A stretch of DNA of 37,866 nt, taken from IMG/VR virus record IMGVR_UViG_3300009104_000051, positions 1 through 37,866 of that record; one strand, 5' to 3'. The notes beneath the pieces were generated by a model. That model made no database searches and was not told the DNA's origin. It saw only the letters and a list, made by a program, of their open reading frames with translations. The DNA is from a virus. Shown here one piece after another: positions 23,701-30,704 of the stretch. Numbering within the stretch: the first letter of the stretch is position 1; every line of letters begins with the position of its first letter. A program made the translations under genes and the position numbers.

Positions 23701-24522
23701 GTTTATGCAAGTGAAAACTATAGGTTTGAAACTTTCAAAACTCATATACCTGTTATAGAGATGCCTGGAACTGCGGTAAGTCTTAAAGCTCGCACAACCA
23801 CTGGTACAAGTCCAGGCGGTTCAGAAACACCTTTTGAAACACTTTCAACATCGGAATCGCTTCCTATTGCATTAAATAACAATTATGATTTAACTGATAC
23901 TATGATTGTTGCGTCACCAGTAAATGAAAAAAATGAAATGGACAGTGCAAAATCATTGTTCATTGATCTTAAATTGTCTACCACAAATTTTAATTTGACT
24001 CCAATTGTGGATTTAACAACCGCATCAATATTTGCAATCGGAAATCGTTTAGGTAATGTCCAAAGTTCTGCTGATGTATATACTCCAACAGGACAAGCAT
24101 CAAACTATAGAGATCACACAACACCAGCTGGAGATAGTTGCACTACATCTTATATAACTAAACCAGTGCAGTTAGAGACAGATGCAACCGCATTAAAAAT
24201 GTTTCTAGATGTACATAAACCACCATCAGCAACAGTAAAAGTTTTATTTAGAACTTTACCAGTTGAAGGTGAGGACGATATAACTCAACTACCTTTTAAA
24301 TTTTTTAACGGTACTGGACTACCCGATACTGGTGTCGCAACTAATGCTACAGATAGATATGATTTTATAGAGTATGGCTATACTGCTGGTAAAAACGATT
24401 TTGGGATTGGTAGTGAATTACAACCGTTCCAACAGTTTCAATTTAAGGTTGTGTTACAGGGAACGGACTCAGCAGAATGTCCTAGAATAATGAATCTAAG
24501 AGGAATAGCACTGGCAACATAA
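17707..24522 (+). CDS. giant virion structural protein, DUF4815-type N-terminus (2271 aa)
   Basis: The N-terminus (FHRILFRPGYAIQSREL, then LQSILQRQIELHGKHIFKNG) is the pattern I associate with DUF4815 phage tail proteins. By position it replaces T4 gp9/gp10-type wedge and pin proteins. The region at about 100-950 carries TSGA-type repeats (GEQIKGATSGARGRL, GETIKGTASGATATI). Around 1130-1250 is a conserved block with AALEGRIDSLEYYTSLTLLE. The C-terminal end (KPVQLETDATALKMFLD, then FKVVLQGTDSAECPRIMNLR) matches conserved tail proteins of marine T4-like phages. There is no ribosome binding site; it starts one base after the gp8 stop and is probably translationally coupled. Confidence 0.82.
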   Translation: MTLKTNLDTAPYYDDFDPDDNFHRILFRPGYAIQSRELTQLQSILQRQIELHGKHIFKNGAIVVPGEVTVDNRYYGIRLKTTFNGETIDPSQYYNDDTPVVITGDTSGVEAEVVGYSATGDQADEPVLYVTITKTGKTADGDRKSPNSSVDFIDGEKITANAEITHTTEYKKFEFSAEVFQPTGFGSATSVGTAVSVSAGVFYAKGTFVETKRQDLIVSYNDPFPSKSVGFNIIEEIVTPEEDTSLLDNSTGTTNFAAKGAHRLKIRLELAAKDFDDTDVDNFIELVKIDNGIILEQIQEDKYSIIGDAMAQRTFEESGNYLVNPFRVEVAEAVDNDVQGDIFLGEYEGREFTDEFVKAQDDFLTLKIQPGIGYIQGYRVESLGLVRKDLLKARNTKELNGVGTNHEIGNYLRLTNVYGSPDISDVSGETTAYRPILLWDNNQSSRGTISDANAVGVLRPRSFEHEADGSATGTATAGSSSTNDDGVYRLYAFDVRNFVRLTMTDTPNRSLSSAYFATGGVRVTGVTSGATGFVFNDTTSFPGTTFTSGATIYLTNVIGEFDEGEKIKASEDTNADLIMQNSSGTDLTIVSIINSRLSDARAVQMQESDSGQQFTADIVLENLEGNSTSVFLEESDDSENATGGTQEKKQIGKDDEATGIELEVLKGAKLRDPQLQQSLFKLPKDAIKTLLTPKNNGASDTDLIFRRQFVGTTSASGAVSFSAASGEIFEAHTEKDYTLSVLTAGNGSASQGDIVSVASTISGTGTSTITITDSTNLGDSAKVKVIATVKKTDVIQAVKTTNLSKQLKVIASDADGAFGTRATDDIISLGRTDVYRIQAIYDSEDTSTDAVAPTLTVSDISGTFERGEQIKGATSGARGRLITTSSPLSYTLTLGDGADDFVVGETIKGTASGATATIDTDGVTAGSKIVTNDFVFDDGQRNNYYDISRLERKKDRNAPKGRMLVIYDYLSHGAGSFFSVDSYSAVSEQMTYDDIPIFVPTVTDPDDPAPASEFPLSDCLDFRPTVENIAGTSETITDVDQVTANSFDFRSRQFDGTGAVIVDTPKPDSLVTTDIEFYLPKIACLYLDKNADFILREGEPNENLIPPAPIYEAIKIAEFTLPAYTFRPTDVGIYYEPYKRYRMEDIAALEGRIDSLEYYTSLTLLEQDVRSLEVLDTNGLPRFKSGFVTDSFNGHAVGDVNHIDYDCAIDNIERELRPKTVDKRAGLEEFLTTDAAREAAGYNRKASIITLPYDETVAINNSSQGPVLCTSAGLVATDFEGELTLTPDTDNWFETEILSETPVYDTASFDKTKKQVDKHNANSKYGGWNDVGSAVPTNIGYGYSAPGAGGVQNYTGRGGSNGHINRHDSKGNPTSGDVWIYEFRYTQKQKRTKTLKSISHDWTSPVTTDVLRSTSQIRYIRPIKIQFVAEGLAPFTKHYIYFGGRDVGKFTTPDSLEFTSASSVKKGAPLVANGDQELKGFFLVPDTRGQKNKDKPKFETGEINFKITSSPDNDDKLTFSFAEHSFYSMGQRHSYDRTITSTKTPIVKTYQGAPLYRNVYNHKYMWGNSQVQKRFPGSAWVDWESGTYTDASAKAWVQQLINDGVLKYRDGMDKLEIQPGYRTASPGDYERTADDTHSIPKTYTSPLMQSFVVQEEGGMYMTGVNLAVCKVKGKNVFTVVDLVSCENGVPTNTRIPYARAIKRLNPSDAHEGGLTDVSQYTKFDFQAPVYLQEGEKYAIRITSRARRVEFQYGDTTNGTNKHTSLGAMFPATSITSERKEGVVNHHLIMQTLKARFKAVSGTVTLQNESVGEEYTQENGDTGYGKLLISPNPIEMTNSIKKIKVYHRDHGMYNTLNNVLISGVTSRVSTTLEGSISDTTTTLVLASDTGFTSSSTHVASASTVRLKIDNELFSGTLSGRTFSVSGRGKVGYGDISGASVAHGDGATVELYMLFGVPLNEINKEHNRIADIEMNSYTVSLTTAPTITGSVPTVRTGGTDVYASENYRFETFKTHIPVIEMPGTAVSLKARTTTGTSPGGSETPFETLSTSESLPIALNNNYDLTDTMIVASPVNEKNEMDSAKSLFIDLKLSTTNFNLTPIVDLTTASIFAIGNRLGNVQSSADVYTPTGQASNYRDHTTPAGDSCTTSYITKPVQLETDATALKMFLDVHKPPSATVKVLFRTLPVEGEDDITQLPFKFFNGTGLPDTGVATNATDRYDFIEYGYTAGKNDFGIGSELQPFQQFQFKVVLQGTDSAECPRIMNLRGIALAT

Positions 24523-24523
24523 A

Positions 24524-24754
24524 ATGGATAGAGAAAGATATTTAAAGGTAGAGGGTGATAGTAGTTTCGTAAGAGACAAAGAATCTAGTGCGATTGTTAA
24601 TGTTGATAAGGGTGCATGGAGAGCTGCAAGAGAACGTGCAAATGCAGCACAAAGATCAAGAGATGAAATAAGAACTCAAGCAAGAGAAATAAATAACTTA
24701 AAATGTGAGATGCACGAAATAAAAGATATGTTACAAACTTTACTGGATAGATAA
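24524..24754 (+). CDS. small coiled-coil virion-associated protein (76 aa)
   Basis: The N-terminal 30 residues (RYLKVEGDSSFVRDKESSA, then IVNVDK) resemble the start of a small protein found beside structural genes in many marine T4-like phages. The rest is one long amphipathic helix (EINNLKCEMHEIKDMLQTLL), so an oligomeric coiled coil is expected. It begins one base after the DUF4815-type gene's stop and ends two bases before the next fibre gene. The tight spacing suggests a connector or assembly partner of those proteins; this is inference. Confidence 0.7.
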   Translation: MDRERYLKVEGDSSFVRDKESSAIVNVDKGAWRAARERANAAQRSRDEIRTQAREINNLKCEMHEIKDMLQTLLDR

Positions 24755-24756
24755 AA

Positions 24757-26148
24757 ATGGCAATAACAGCATCATCAATAACAACGTCAAATACTCTAGA
24801 ACAACTTAGGACGCAGTTCAATAATCTGGTTACAGATGTTGGTGGTCTTGAGTCTGGAACTCTTTCGTATGGTGCGTTAAGTGCAACAACTACAAACACA
24901 ACTACATTAAACGTCCAAGAAGATGGTACGATTGTTTTTGAGGGTGCAACCGCTGACGCATTTGAAACCACTCTAACCGTAACAGACCCAACCGCAGATC
25001 GAACCATTACACTTCCAAATAGTACTGGTACAGTTATAACTGATGCGTCCGATCAAGCCACAACAACTCTTATGACTAATAAGACCAATCTTGCATCTGG
25101 TGATGTAGATGGAGATAATGATGTTCTGTTAATCGTAGATGCAAGTGCTGGAGTTTTCAAAAAACTCACACCAAATAATCTTGTGAGTTCTGCTGGTGGA
25201 TTGACATCGGTAGCTGCAGATTCTACTCCACAGTTAGGTGGAGACTTGGATGTTGACGGAAGTAAAATTGTTTCAACATCAAATGCAAATGTAGAGATAG
25301 AACCCAATGGAACTGGTAATGTTCTTTTGGATACAGACTTAGTGGTTCTTGGAAGTGGAACAGAGGTTGGACACATTACAAGTAGTGGTGCTCAAGATTT
25401 TAAAATATCCACAAACTCAGATTCAAGTTCAGGCAATATTACCATTACTGATGGTTCTAATGGTAATATTACTTTAACACCCAACGGTACAGGAGATGTT
25501 GTACTATCTGCTGACAGTGTAACGGTTGGTGACAGTGGTGCAGCTGCAACTCTAACATCAAATGGTGCTGGAGCATTAACCATAACTACAGGTGGTGCAT
25601 CCGATTTAGTATTAAATACCAACGCTGGAACAAATGCTGGAACGATGACTTTTACGGACGGTGCTAATGGTAACATCGCAATCGTCCCAAATGGTTCTGG
25701 TAAAATTCTTCTTGATGGTGACGGTTCTTCTGGTGGGGTATTGGTTAGTGATGGTCTTATAGATATGCTAACTGCAACTGGTTCTGTCTCTAAAATTAAA
25801 TTTTACTGCGAATCAAGTAACGCACACGCACAGACACTACAGGCACAACCTCACTCAGCTTCGAGTAGTGCGGTGTTGACATTACCAGTTGAAACAGGAA
25901 CATTGATTGGAACAGGAGACTCAGGAACAGTAACAGGCACAATGTTAGCAACGATTACCACCGCAAACAAGATAGGTCTTGCATCAATAGACATTGACGG
26001 TGGAACAGACATCGGTGCAGCTTTAACAACATCAGATTTAATAATTGTCGATGATGGAGCAGGGGGAACAAACCGAAAGGCAACTCTCGCAAGACTACTT
26101 ACATTGACGGATGGTAATGCAACGGCACTTGCAATTGCATTAGGATAG
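24757..26148 (+). CDS. tail fibre-like structural protein (463 aa)
   Basis: The N-terminus (LEQLRTQFNNLVTDVGGLE) is a helix seen at the start of marine phage fibres. It is followed by Thr/Gly-rich beta repeats ending in PNGTG or PNGSG (NVEIEPNGTGNVLLD, NITLTPNGTGDVVLS, NIAIVPNGSGKILLD), which suit an elongated fibrous shaft. Residues about 355-400 (YCESSNAHAQTLQAQPH, then LTLPVETGTLIG) form a second conserved block of such fibres. The C-terminal part mentions DLIIVDDGAGGTNRKATL, another recurring fibre motif. It is the last gene of the unit starting at the gp8 promoter. Confidence 0.75.
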   Translation: MAITASSITTSNTLEQLRTQFNNLVTDVGGLESGTLSYGALSATTTNTTTLNVQEDGTIVFEGATADAFETTLTVTDPTADRTITLPNSTGTVITDASDQATTTLMTNKTNLASGDVDGDNDVLLIVDASAGVFKKLTPNNLVSSAGGLTSVAADSTPQLGGDLDVDGSKIVSTSNANVEIEPNGTGNVLLDTDLVVLGSGTEVGHITSSGAQDFKISTNSDSSSGNITITDGSNGNITLTPNGTGDVVLSADSVTVGDSGAAATLTSNGAGALTITTGGASDLVLNTNAGTNAGTMTFTDGANGNIAIVPNGSGKILLDGDGSSGGVLVSDGLIDMLTATGSVSKIKFYCESSNAHAQTLQAQPHSASSSAVLTLPVETGTLIGTGDSGTVTGTMLATITTANKIGLASIDIDGGTDIGAALTTSDLIIVDDGAGGTNRKATLARLLTLTDGNATALAIALG

Positions 26149-26151
26149 GAT

Positions 26152-26159
26152 TATAAATA
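26152..26159 (+). promoter_or_regulatory. T4-type late promoter (TATAAATA) upstream of the fibre array
   Basis: An exact TATAAATA lies in the 33-base gap after the long fibre gene, 22 bases before the next ATG, followed by a strong AAGGAG. It should drive the fibre/adhesin array. Confidence 0.82.
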
Positions 26160-26181
26160 GAGTAAACTAAGGAGAAAGAAA

Positions 26182-26649
26182 ATGGCAGACGCAGCCTCAG
26201 TTTCAATTCAGGCAACCCTTTTACCAGATGAGATAGCATCAACCCTGTCTGGTTCAATATCGGTTTCACCTGATGACGCAAACGACAAATGGTACTATAA
26301 ATTAACAAGTGTGACTACAACAAGTGCAGACTTAATTGCTGGGTATTTTTTAGATTACACCGCAGTAGATCAGGACACCGCACCAACAGCAGTTCACACA
26401 GCAGATAAAATAAAATTTTTGTTTATTCAGAATACAAGTTCTGCTGACGGTATTGTTATATGTTTGGATGGTGGAACTGCTGCTAACGATTTAGCAGACG
26501 GTATCTTTATTGGCCCATCAGAAACATTTTGTGCAAGACTACCAAACGTCACTGTTGCAAATCTTCATGCGATTTCCTCTGACATCGCTGATGCTGGTGA
26601 TGCAAGTGCAAACGTAATTGTAGCTGCACTTATTGATGACGTTGCATAA
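26182..26649 (+). CDS. putative virion structural protein (155 aa)
   Basis: A compact, probably all-beta protein with no membrane segment. It has an N-terminal strand repeat (VSIQATLLPDEIASTLSGSI), a central WYYKLTSVTTTSADLIAGY, and FLFIQNTSSADGIVICLDGG followed by FIGPSETFCARLP. Small proteins of this type occur beside fibre genes in marine T4-like phages and are virion components; whether it sits in fibre, baseplate or capsid cannot be told. AAGGAG lies about ten bases before the ATG, directly downstream of a late promoter. Confidence 0.65.
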   Translation: MADAASVSIQATLLPDEIASTLSGSISVSPDDANDKWYYKLTSVTTTSADLIAGYFLDYTAVDQDTAPTAVHTADKIKFLFIQNTSSADGIVICLDGGTAANDLADGIFIGPSETFCARLPNVTVANLHAISSDIADAGDASANVIVAALIDDVA

Positions 26650-26660
26650 GGAGTAGTCTA

Positions 26661-26990
26661 ATGGCCAATACATTTAAGAACGAGGTATTTAACGGTTCTA
26701 ATACAGCGGCAAGTACCGACATGAACGTATACACTGTTGCGGCAAGTACGACAACAGTTGTTATTGGTCTGGTATTGGCAAATACTTCTTCAAGTCAAAT
26801 AACAGCATCGATTAAATTAAATGCTGGTTCGGTAGTATTTCTTGCGAAAGACATACCGATACCATCAGGTTCTTCATTTGAATACATGGGTGGAAATAAA
26901 ATTGTAATGGAAGCTGGTAATAGTCTGATAGTCCAAGCGTCTGCGGCTAACAGTCTAGACACAGTTGCGAGTATCATGGAGATAACCTAA
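26661..26990 (+). CDS. putative virion structural protein (109 aa)
   Basis: A short beta-rich protein: FKNEVFNGSNTAASTDMNVY, then TVVIGLVLANTSSSQITASI, a KDIPIPSGSSFEY turn and KIVMEAGNSLIVQASA. The arrangement looks like a small beta-sandwich, as seen in structural proteins encoded next to marine phage fibres. AAGGAG is seven bases before the ATG. Its last base is the first base of the following adhesin's ATG. Exact role unknown. Confidence 0.65.
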   Translation: MANTFKNEVFNGSNTAASTDMNVYTVAASTTTVVIGLVLANTSSSQITASIKLNAGSVVFLAKDIPIPSGSSFEYMGGNKIVMEAGNSLIVQASAANSLDTVASIMEIT

Positions 26991-28033
26991 TGGCATACTT
27001 GGGTAAACCAGCAGGAAATAGAGCAACAGGAACTTCTAAAGATTCTTTTAATGGAGATGGTTCTACGACTGCGTTTACGATGTCTAAATCAGTTCTACTT
27101 GTAACTGATATTGAGGTATTTGTAGATAACGTCCAACAAGAACCAACGACTGCATACACAGTCAGTGCAACAACTCTGACTTTTGATGAAGCTCCTCCAA
27201 ATGGAACTGCAAACGTCTATGTTATACATCGTAGTGGTAACAACGACTCGATGACGGTTCAAAGTGGAATCACACCAACATTTCAAAATGTTATTATTGC
27301 AAATGACGGTACGATAGGTTCTGCATCTGATAATGATGCGATATCAATCAACTCAAGTGGTCGTGTTACACTAACCAATAATCTAACAATACCGAATGAC
27401 GGCAACATAGGTTCAGTGGGTGACGCTGATGCGATTGCGATATCCTCTGCTGGTATTGCTACGTTTAGTGGTGGAATCAAAGTTGCAAATGATGGTAACA
27501 TTGGTTCAGTGGGTGATGCAGATTCTATGGCAATCAGTTCTGGTGGTGTTGTCACGTTTAGTCAGATACCAACAAATGCAAACAATCCTGCTTTTAGCGT
27601 AAGATTAGGTTCAAATCAAGGTAGTATTTCTGATGTTACAGCCACAAAAATCGAACTTGATACAGTAGAGTTTGATGTTGGTAATTATTTTGATGAATCA
27701 ACAAACTATAGATATACGCCTCAAATAGCAGGTTATTATTTTTTTACTGGAAAGGTTGACTTAGGTAGTTCGGTTGTAACCTCAGCAATTTATGCACAAG
27801 TAAATAAAAATGGTGACACCACACTTGTTGCTGGAGTGAGTAATAGTGTGTCTAGTAGTGAATTTCGAGATACCATTGCAGAGGTATCAGGCATTATTTA
27901 CATGAATGGAAGTAGTGACTATGTTGAACTATTTGGTTATCTAAACACAGGTGGTAGTGCTGGTACTTTTCAAGGTGGCACAGGATATGCTAGTACCACG
28001 TTGCAGGGTTTTCTAGTGAATAGAACAGGATAG
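26990..28033 (+). CDS. tail fibre / adhesin with C1q-like tip (347 aa)
   Basis: The N-terminus (MAYLGKPAGNRATG, then FNGDGSTTAFTMSK) is a fibre attachment-type domain with a VFVDNVQQEP strand. Residues about 104-195 hold three tandem units of roughly 30 residues (NDGNIGSVGDADAIAISS type), suited to a trimeric shaft. Residues about 198-347 are a C1q/TNF-like fold: NPAFSVRLG, YRYTPQIAGYYFFTGKV, AIYAQVNKNGDT and VELFGYLN. C1q-like tips usually form trimers that bind receptors. Its partner is probably the small gene 10 bases downstream. Confidence 0.78.
   Translation: MAYLGKPAGNRATGTSKDSFNGDGSTTAFTMSKSVLLVTDIEVFVDNVQQEPTTAYTVSATTLTFDEAPPNGTANVYVIHRSGNNDSMTVQSGITPTFQNVIIANDGTIGSASDNDAISINSSGRVTLTNNLTIPNDGNIGSVGDADAIAISSAGIATFSGGIKVANDGNIGSVGDADSMAISSGGVVTFSQIPTNANNPAFSVRLGSNQGSISDVTATKIELDTVEFDVGNYFDESTNYRYTPQIAGYYFFTGKVDLGSSVVTSAIYAQVNKNGDTTLVAGVSNSVSSSEFRDTIAEVSGIIYMNGSSDYVELFGYLNTGGSAGTFQGGTGYASTTLQGFLVNRTG
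27298..27570 (+). repeat. three tandem approximately 90-base repeats in the adhesin shaft
   Basis: Three consecutive units each encode a version of NDGxIGSxxDxDAIxISSxG. The second and third share the DNA for GNIGSVGDAD almost exactly, suggesting recent tandem duplication. They encode the shaft before the C1q-like tip. Confidence 0.8.
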
Positions 28034-28043
28034 GAGTAAAATT

Positions 28044-28247
28044 ATGGTAGGATATTACACAACACCCAATCAATTAAAAACGAAAATTAAAAAAGTACAT
28101 TCGGATTTAACTGATGATGATATGAATCCCTTTAAAGGTGGAACTATCGTCTTACAAAATAATTCAGATGGTAAAGGTGACTTCATTGCAGAGTGGAATC
28201 ATCCTTCACTATCAAAACCAACGCAATCACAGTTAGATTCAGCTTAA
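28044..28247 (+). CDS. small fibre partner protein, MVGYYTTPNQL family, copy 1 (67 aa)
   Basis: The sequence opens MVGYYTTPNQLKTKIKKVHS, continues with an acidic LTDDDMNPF and a GGTIVLQNNSDGKGD turn, and ends WNHPSLSKPTQSQLDS. A near copy is at 30705-30908 and a diverged relative at 31631-31828; each follows a C1q-like adhesin. The KPTxxxL ending resembles small tail proteins of the XkdW type, by memory only. A role as adhesin chaperone or accessory subunit is inferred from this pairing. AGGAG precedes the ATG. Confidence 0.7.
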   Translation: MVGYYTTPNQLKTKIKKVHSDLTDDDMNPFKGGTIVLQNNSDGKGDFIAEWNHPSLSKPTQSQLDSA

Positions 28248-28257
28248 GGAATAGAAT

Positions 28258-29826
28258 ATGCCATATTTAGGAAGAGAAGGACAATTCGGAGTTAGAAACA
28301 GATTTCAGTATCTTGCGAGTGCTGGTGATACTTCTTTTAGCGGTGCTGATGCAAACGGAATAACAATGACATTTGATGATGGACTTTATGTTGATGTCTT
28401 TCTGAACGGTGTTAAGTTAAAGGCTGGTGAGGATTACAACACCAATACTGCAAACACAATTGCAGGCATTACTGCGTTGGACGCAAATGACGAAATAGAA
28501 GTTATTGCTTACGATGCGTTCTCTGCTGCAGATACAGTCAGTGCAGCTGATGGTGGTACGTTCTCTGGTAATGTTGCAATGAGTGGAACACTCAGCGTTA
28601 CAGGTGCAACTACCGTTGGAGGAATACTTAAAACAGACGATACTACTGAAGCAACTAGTACGACTGATGGTTCATTACAAACTGATGGGGGGTTGTCTGT
28701 TGCAAAAGACGCAGTAATAGGTGACGATCTCAAATTATTATCGGATTCTTCAGTCGTTAGTCTTGGTGCAGATAGTGATGTAACCATTACGCATAATGCT
28801 GACGAAGGTATCACTTTAAATAGCAAAGACATTTCTGGCGTTAGTTCAATTAATGCTGGTCAAATTGGGGGAAGTCGCAATTACGTTTATAATGGTGATA
28901 CTAGTTTGTGCCAAAGGTCTACTAGCGTTTCAGGAGTTGGAAGTGGTGATACAGGTTATCATGTACAGGACAGGTGGGGTTTTGTAGAAGCAGGTTCGCC
29001 TGCAACGGTTGTTACTATGTCCAGAGCTACTGAAGTGCCTAATGGTTTTCAATATTCTTTGAAATTAGATTGTACTACTGCTACTGGAACGGTAGGTTCA
29101 GACGATTTAGTGTTGTTGCAACAAATTTTTGAAGGGCAAGATTTATATGCGTGGAAAAAAGGCACAAGTGATGCTCTTCCAGTAACTTTATCATTTTCGG
29201 TAAATGCTACCAAAACAGGAACTTATATCGTTAATTTGTTTGATAATGATAATACTAGAGTTTGCAGTAAATCCTATACAGTCAGTTCTTCTGACACATG
29301 GGAGTATAAGACGATCACCTTTCCAGCCGATACTACAGGGGCTTTTGATAGAGATAATGCTGCAAGTCTTTATCTTTATTTTGGATTAGTGGCAGGGTCA
29401 AACTATACCTCTGGCACTTTACAAGAAACATGGGCAGCTAACGATAATACTAATAGATTTGTCGGTCAGGTTGATGCGTTTGATAACACAAGCAACAACT
29501 TTCATATCACTGGAATACAATTGGAATTGGGCGAAACAGCAAGTGCTTTCCAACAAGAAACCTATGGTGAAAATTTTTTACGGTGTGCAAGATATTATTT
29601 GCAAAGAGCAGCTAGTAGCGCAGCATTGTATGGGTCAAGTGTAGCAGGAGCAAGTGGTTTCAATTATTCAAATTGGCAATTTATTGTACCTATGAGAACT
29701 GCTCCTACAATGACAGGCCATACAGGTACGCAACAACAAATTAGTGTGCTTTCTGGCGGAGTATATAATTCAGCAGGAAGTTATGCGGTTTGGGGTGATG
29801 GTTCTACAGCAAGTGCGGAGTTATAA
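28258..29826 (+). CDS. tail fibre with jelly-roll tip domain (522 aa)
   Basis: The N-terminus (MPYLGREGQFGVRNRFQYLA, then DGLYVDVFLNGVKLKAGEDY) is a recurring marine phage fibre head domain. A shaft with GNVAMSGTLSVTGATTVGG and LKLLSDSSVVSLGADSDVTI follows. From about residue 210 (YNGDTSLCQRST, then VQDRWGF) to about 440 (GIQLELGETASAF, then LRCARYYLQRA) is the same type of jelly-roll tip as in the fibre at 4766-6247. It lacks the GTDSSSTDAG repeat. The next gene is a paralogue of the small partner following that other fibre. AAGGAA precedes the ATG. Confidence 0.78.
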   Translation: MPYLGREGQFGVRNRFQYLASAGDTSFSGADANGITMTFDDGLYVDVFLNGVKLKAGEDYNTNTANTIAGITALDANDEIEVIAYDAFSAADTVSAADGGTFSGNVAMSGTLSVTGATTVGGILKTDDTTEATSTTDGSLQTDGGLSVAKDAVIGDDLKLLSDSSVVSLGADSDVTITHNADEGITLNSKDISGVSSINAGQIGGSRNYVYNGDTSLCQRSTSVSGVGSGDTGYHVQDRWGFVEAGSPATVVTMSRATEVPNGFQYSLKLDCTTATGTVGSDDLVLLQQIFEGQDLYAWKKGTSDALPVTLSFSVNATKTGTYIVNLFDNDNTRVCSKSYTVSSSDTWEYKTITFPADTTGAFDRDNAASLYLYFGLVAGSNYTSGTLQETWAANDNTNRFVGQVDAFDNTSNNFHITGIQLELGETASAFQQETYGENFLRCARYYLQRAASSAALYGSSVAGASGFNYSNWQFIVPMRTAPTMTGHTGTQQQISVLSGGVYNSAGSYAVWGDGSTASAEL

Positions 29827-29828
29827 CT

Positions 29829-30020
29829 ATGAATGAAACAAAAATAAAAACAGGCACGTTTAAATATGTTAACGTGTATGGAACAAACGACAAAGACAGC
29901 ATTACAATGACAATTGATGGTGTCAAATATGCAGTCCCTATTGATGAAGCGAATACTGATTATGCGATTATTAAACGATTAACAGAGGCAGGAACTATCA
30001 CTATAGCGGATGCCGATTAA
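29829..30020 (+). CDS. small tail-fibre partner protein, VPIDxxNxDY family (63 aa)
   Basis: The protein reads FKYVNVYGTNDKDSITMTID, then VPIDEANTDYAIIKRLTEAG and ends TIADAD. It aligns by eye over its whole length with the 60-residue protein at 6258-6440. Both follow fibres with the jelly-roll tip, and both end in an Asp-rich ADAD motif. A chaperone or accessory role for that fibre type is inferred. GGAG lies within the last codons of the fibre, nine bases before the ATG. Confidence 0.7.
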   Translation: MNETKIKTGTFKYVNVYGTNDKDSITMTIDGVKYAVPIDEANTDYAIIKRLTEAGTITIADAD

Positions 30021-30046
30021 TGGAAAACCAGATTAGGGAATAAGAA

Positions 30047-30694
30047 ATGCCACTAAGTAGAATAAAATCACAAATGGAATCTAGTCAACTTAGGTTGGAC
30101 TCTAGTGCTGCGTCTACTGATGTTAACGATAGAGTTCTTTTAAACGGTACAGACTCTTCTAGCACTGGTGATGGATATGCAGTTATATTAGAGGACGCAA
30201 CCGCAAACGCATTTGATGGTGGTGTTTTCACATTTAGTCAAGCACCAATAAGTATTGCTAATCCAGCGTTTAGAGCAAGAATGTCTGCAGACCAGACTGG
30301 TATTTCTACTGGTACATACACAAAACTTGAGTTTGATAATGTACAGTTTGATACAACTGGTGATTATGATGGTTCAACAAATTATAGATTTACGCCTAGT
30401 GTATCAGGTTACTATCAGATTAATTTAATGGCAGGAGACAGGGTAAAAGGTTACACCCAGATTTATACTGCTATATACAAAAATGGTTCTATATATTCCT
30501 TCTCAGGTAATTATGTAAGTTCGGGTCATATAAGATATACCAGAATACAGACCTCAGCACTTGTACATTTGAATGGTACTGATTATGTAGAAGGGTTCTT
30601 TTACTTTACTCTTGCCAGTGGTACAGGAACAATAGATGGTGATCTAGGTGACGGAGCATATTTTGACGGTGTTTTAGTAAGTAGAACAGCATAG
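30047..30694 (+). CDS. C1q-like adhesin with N-terminal GTDSSSTDAG module (215 aa)
   Basis: Residues 1-50 are a short basic start (MPLSRIKSQ) plus two adjacent repeat units, LDSSAASTDVNDRVLL and LNGTDSSSTGDGYAVILED. From about residue 70 a C1q/TNF-like fold follows: NPAFRARMSADQTG, YRFTPSVSGYYQINLM, AIYKNGSIYS and VEGFFYFTL, ending FDGVLVSRTA. It shares the tip type with the protein at 26990 and is likewise followed by an MVGYYTTPNQL protein. With no shaft, the repeat module may be what attaches it to the virion. AGGGAA precedes the ATG. Confidence 0.75.
   Translation: MPLSRIKSQMESSQLRLDSSAASTDVNDRVLLNGTDSSSTGDGYAVILEDATANAFDGGVFTFSQAPISIANPAFRARMSADQTGISTGTYTKLEFDNVQFDTTGDYDGSTNYRFTPSVSGYYQINLMAGDRVKGYTQIYTAIYKNGSIYSFSGNYVSSGHIRYTRIQTSALVHLNGTDYVEGFFYFTLASGTGTIDGDLGDGAYFDGVLVSRTA
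30095..30193 (+). repeat. GTDSSSTDAG module at adhesin N-terminus
   Basis: Two consecutive units: the LDSSAASTDVNDRVLL variant and LNGTDSSSTGDGYAVILE starting at 30140. The same two-unit arrangement occurs at about 30970-31070, 31881-31994 and 32602-32703 in the following adhesins. Confidence 0.85.
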
Positions 30695-30704
30695 GAGTAA
30701 AATT

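Noticed and set aside
27298-27570. Tandem repeats in the 26990 gene as a CRISPR array
   Set aside because: The repeats are in-frame coding units without separate spacers and encode a fibre shaft.
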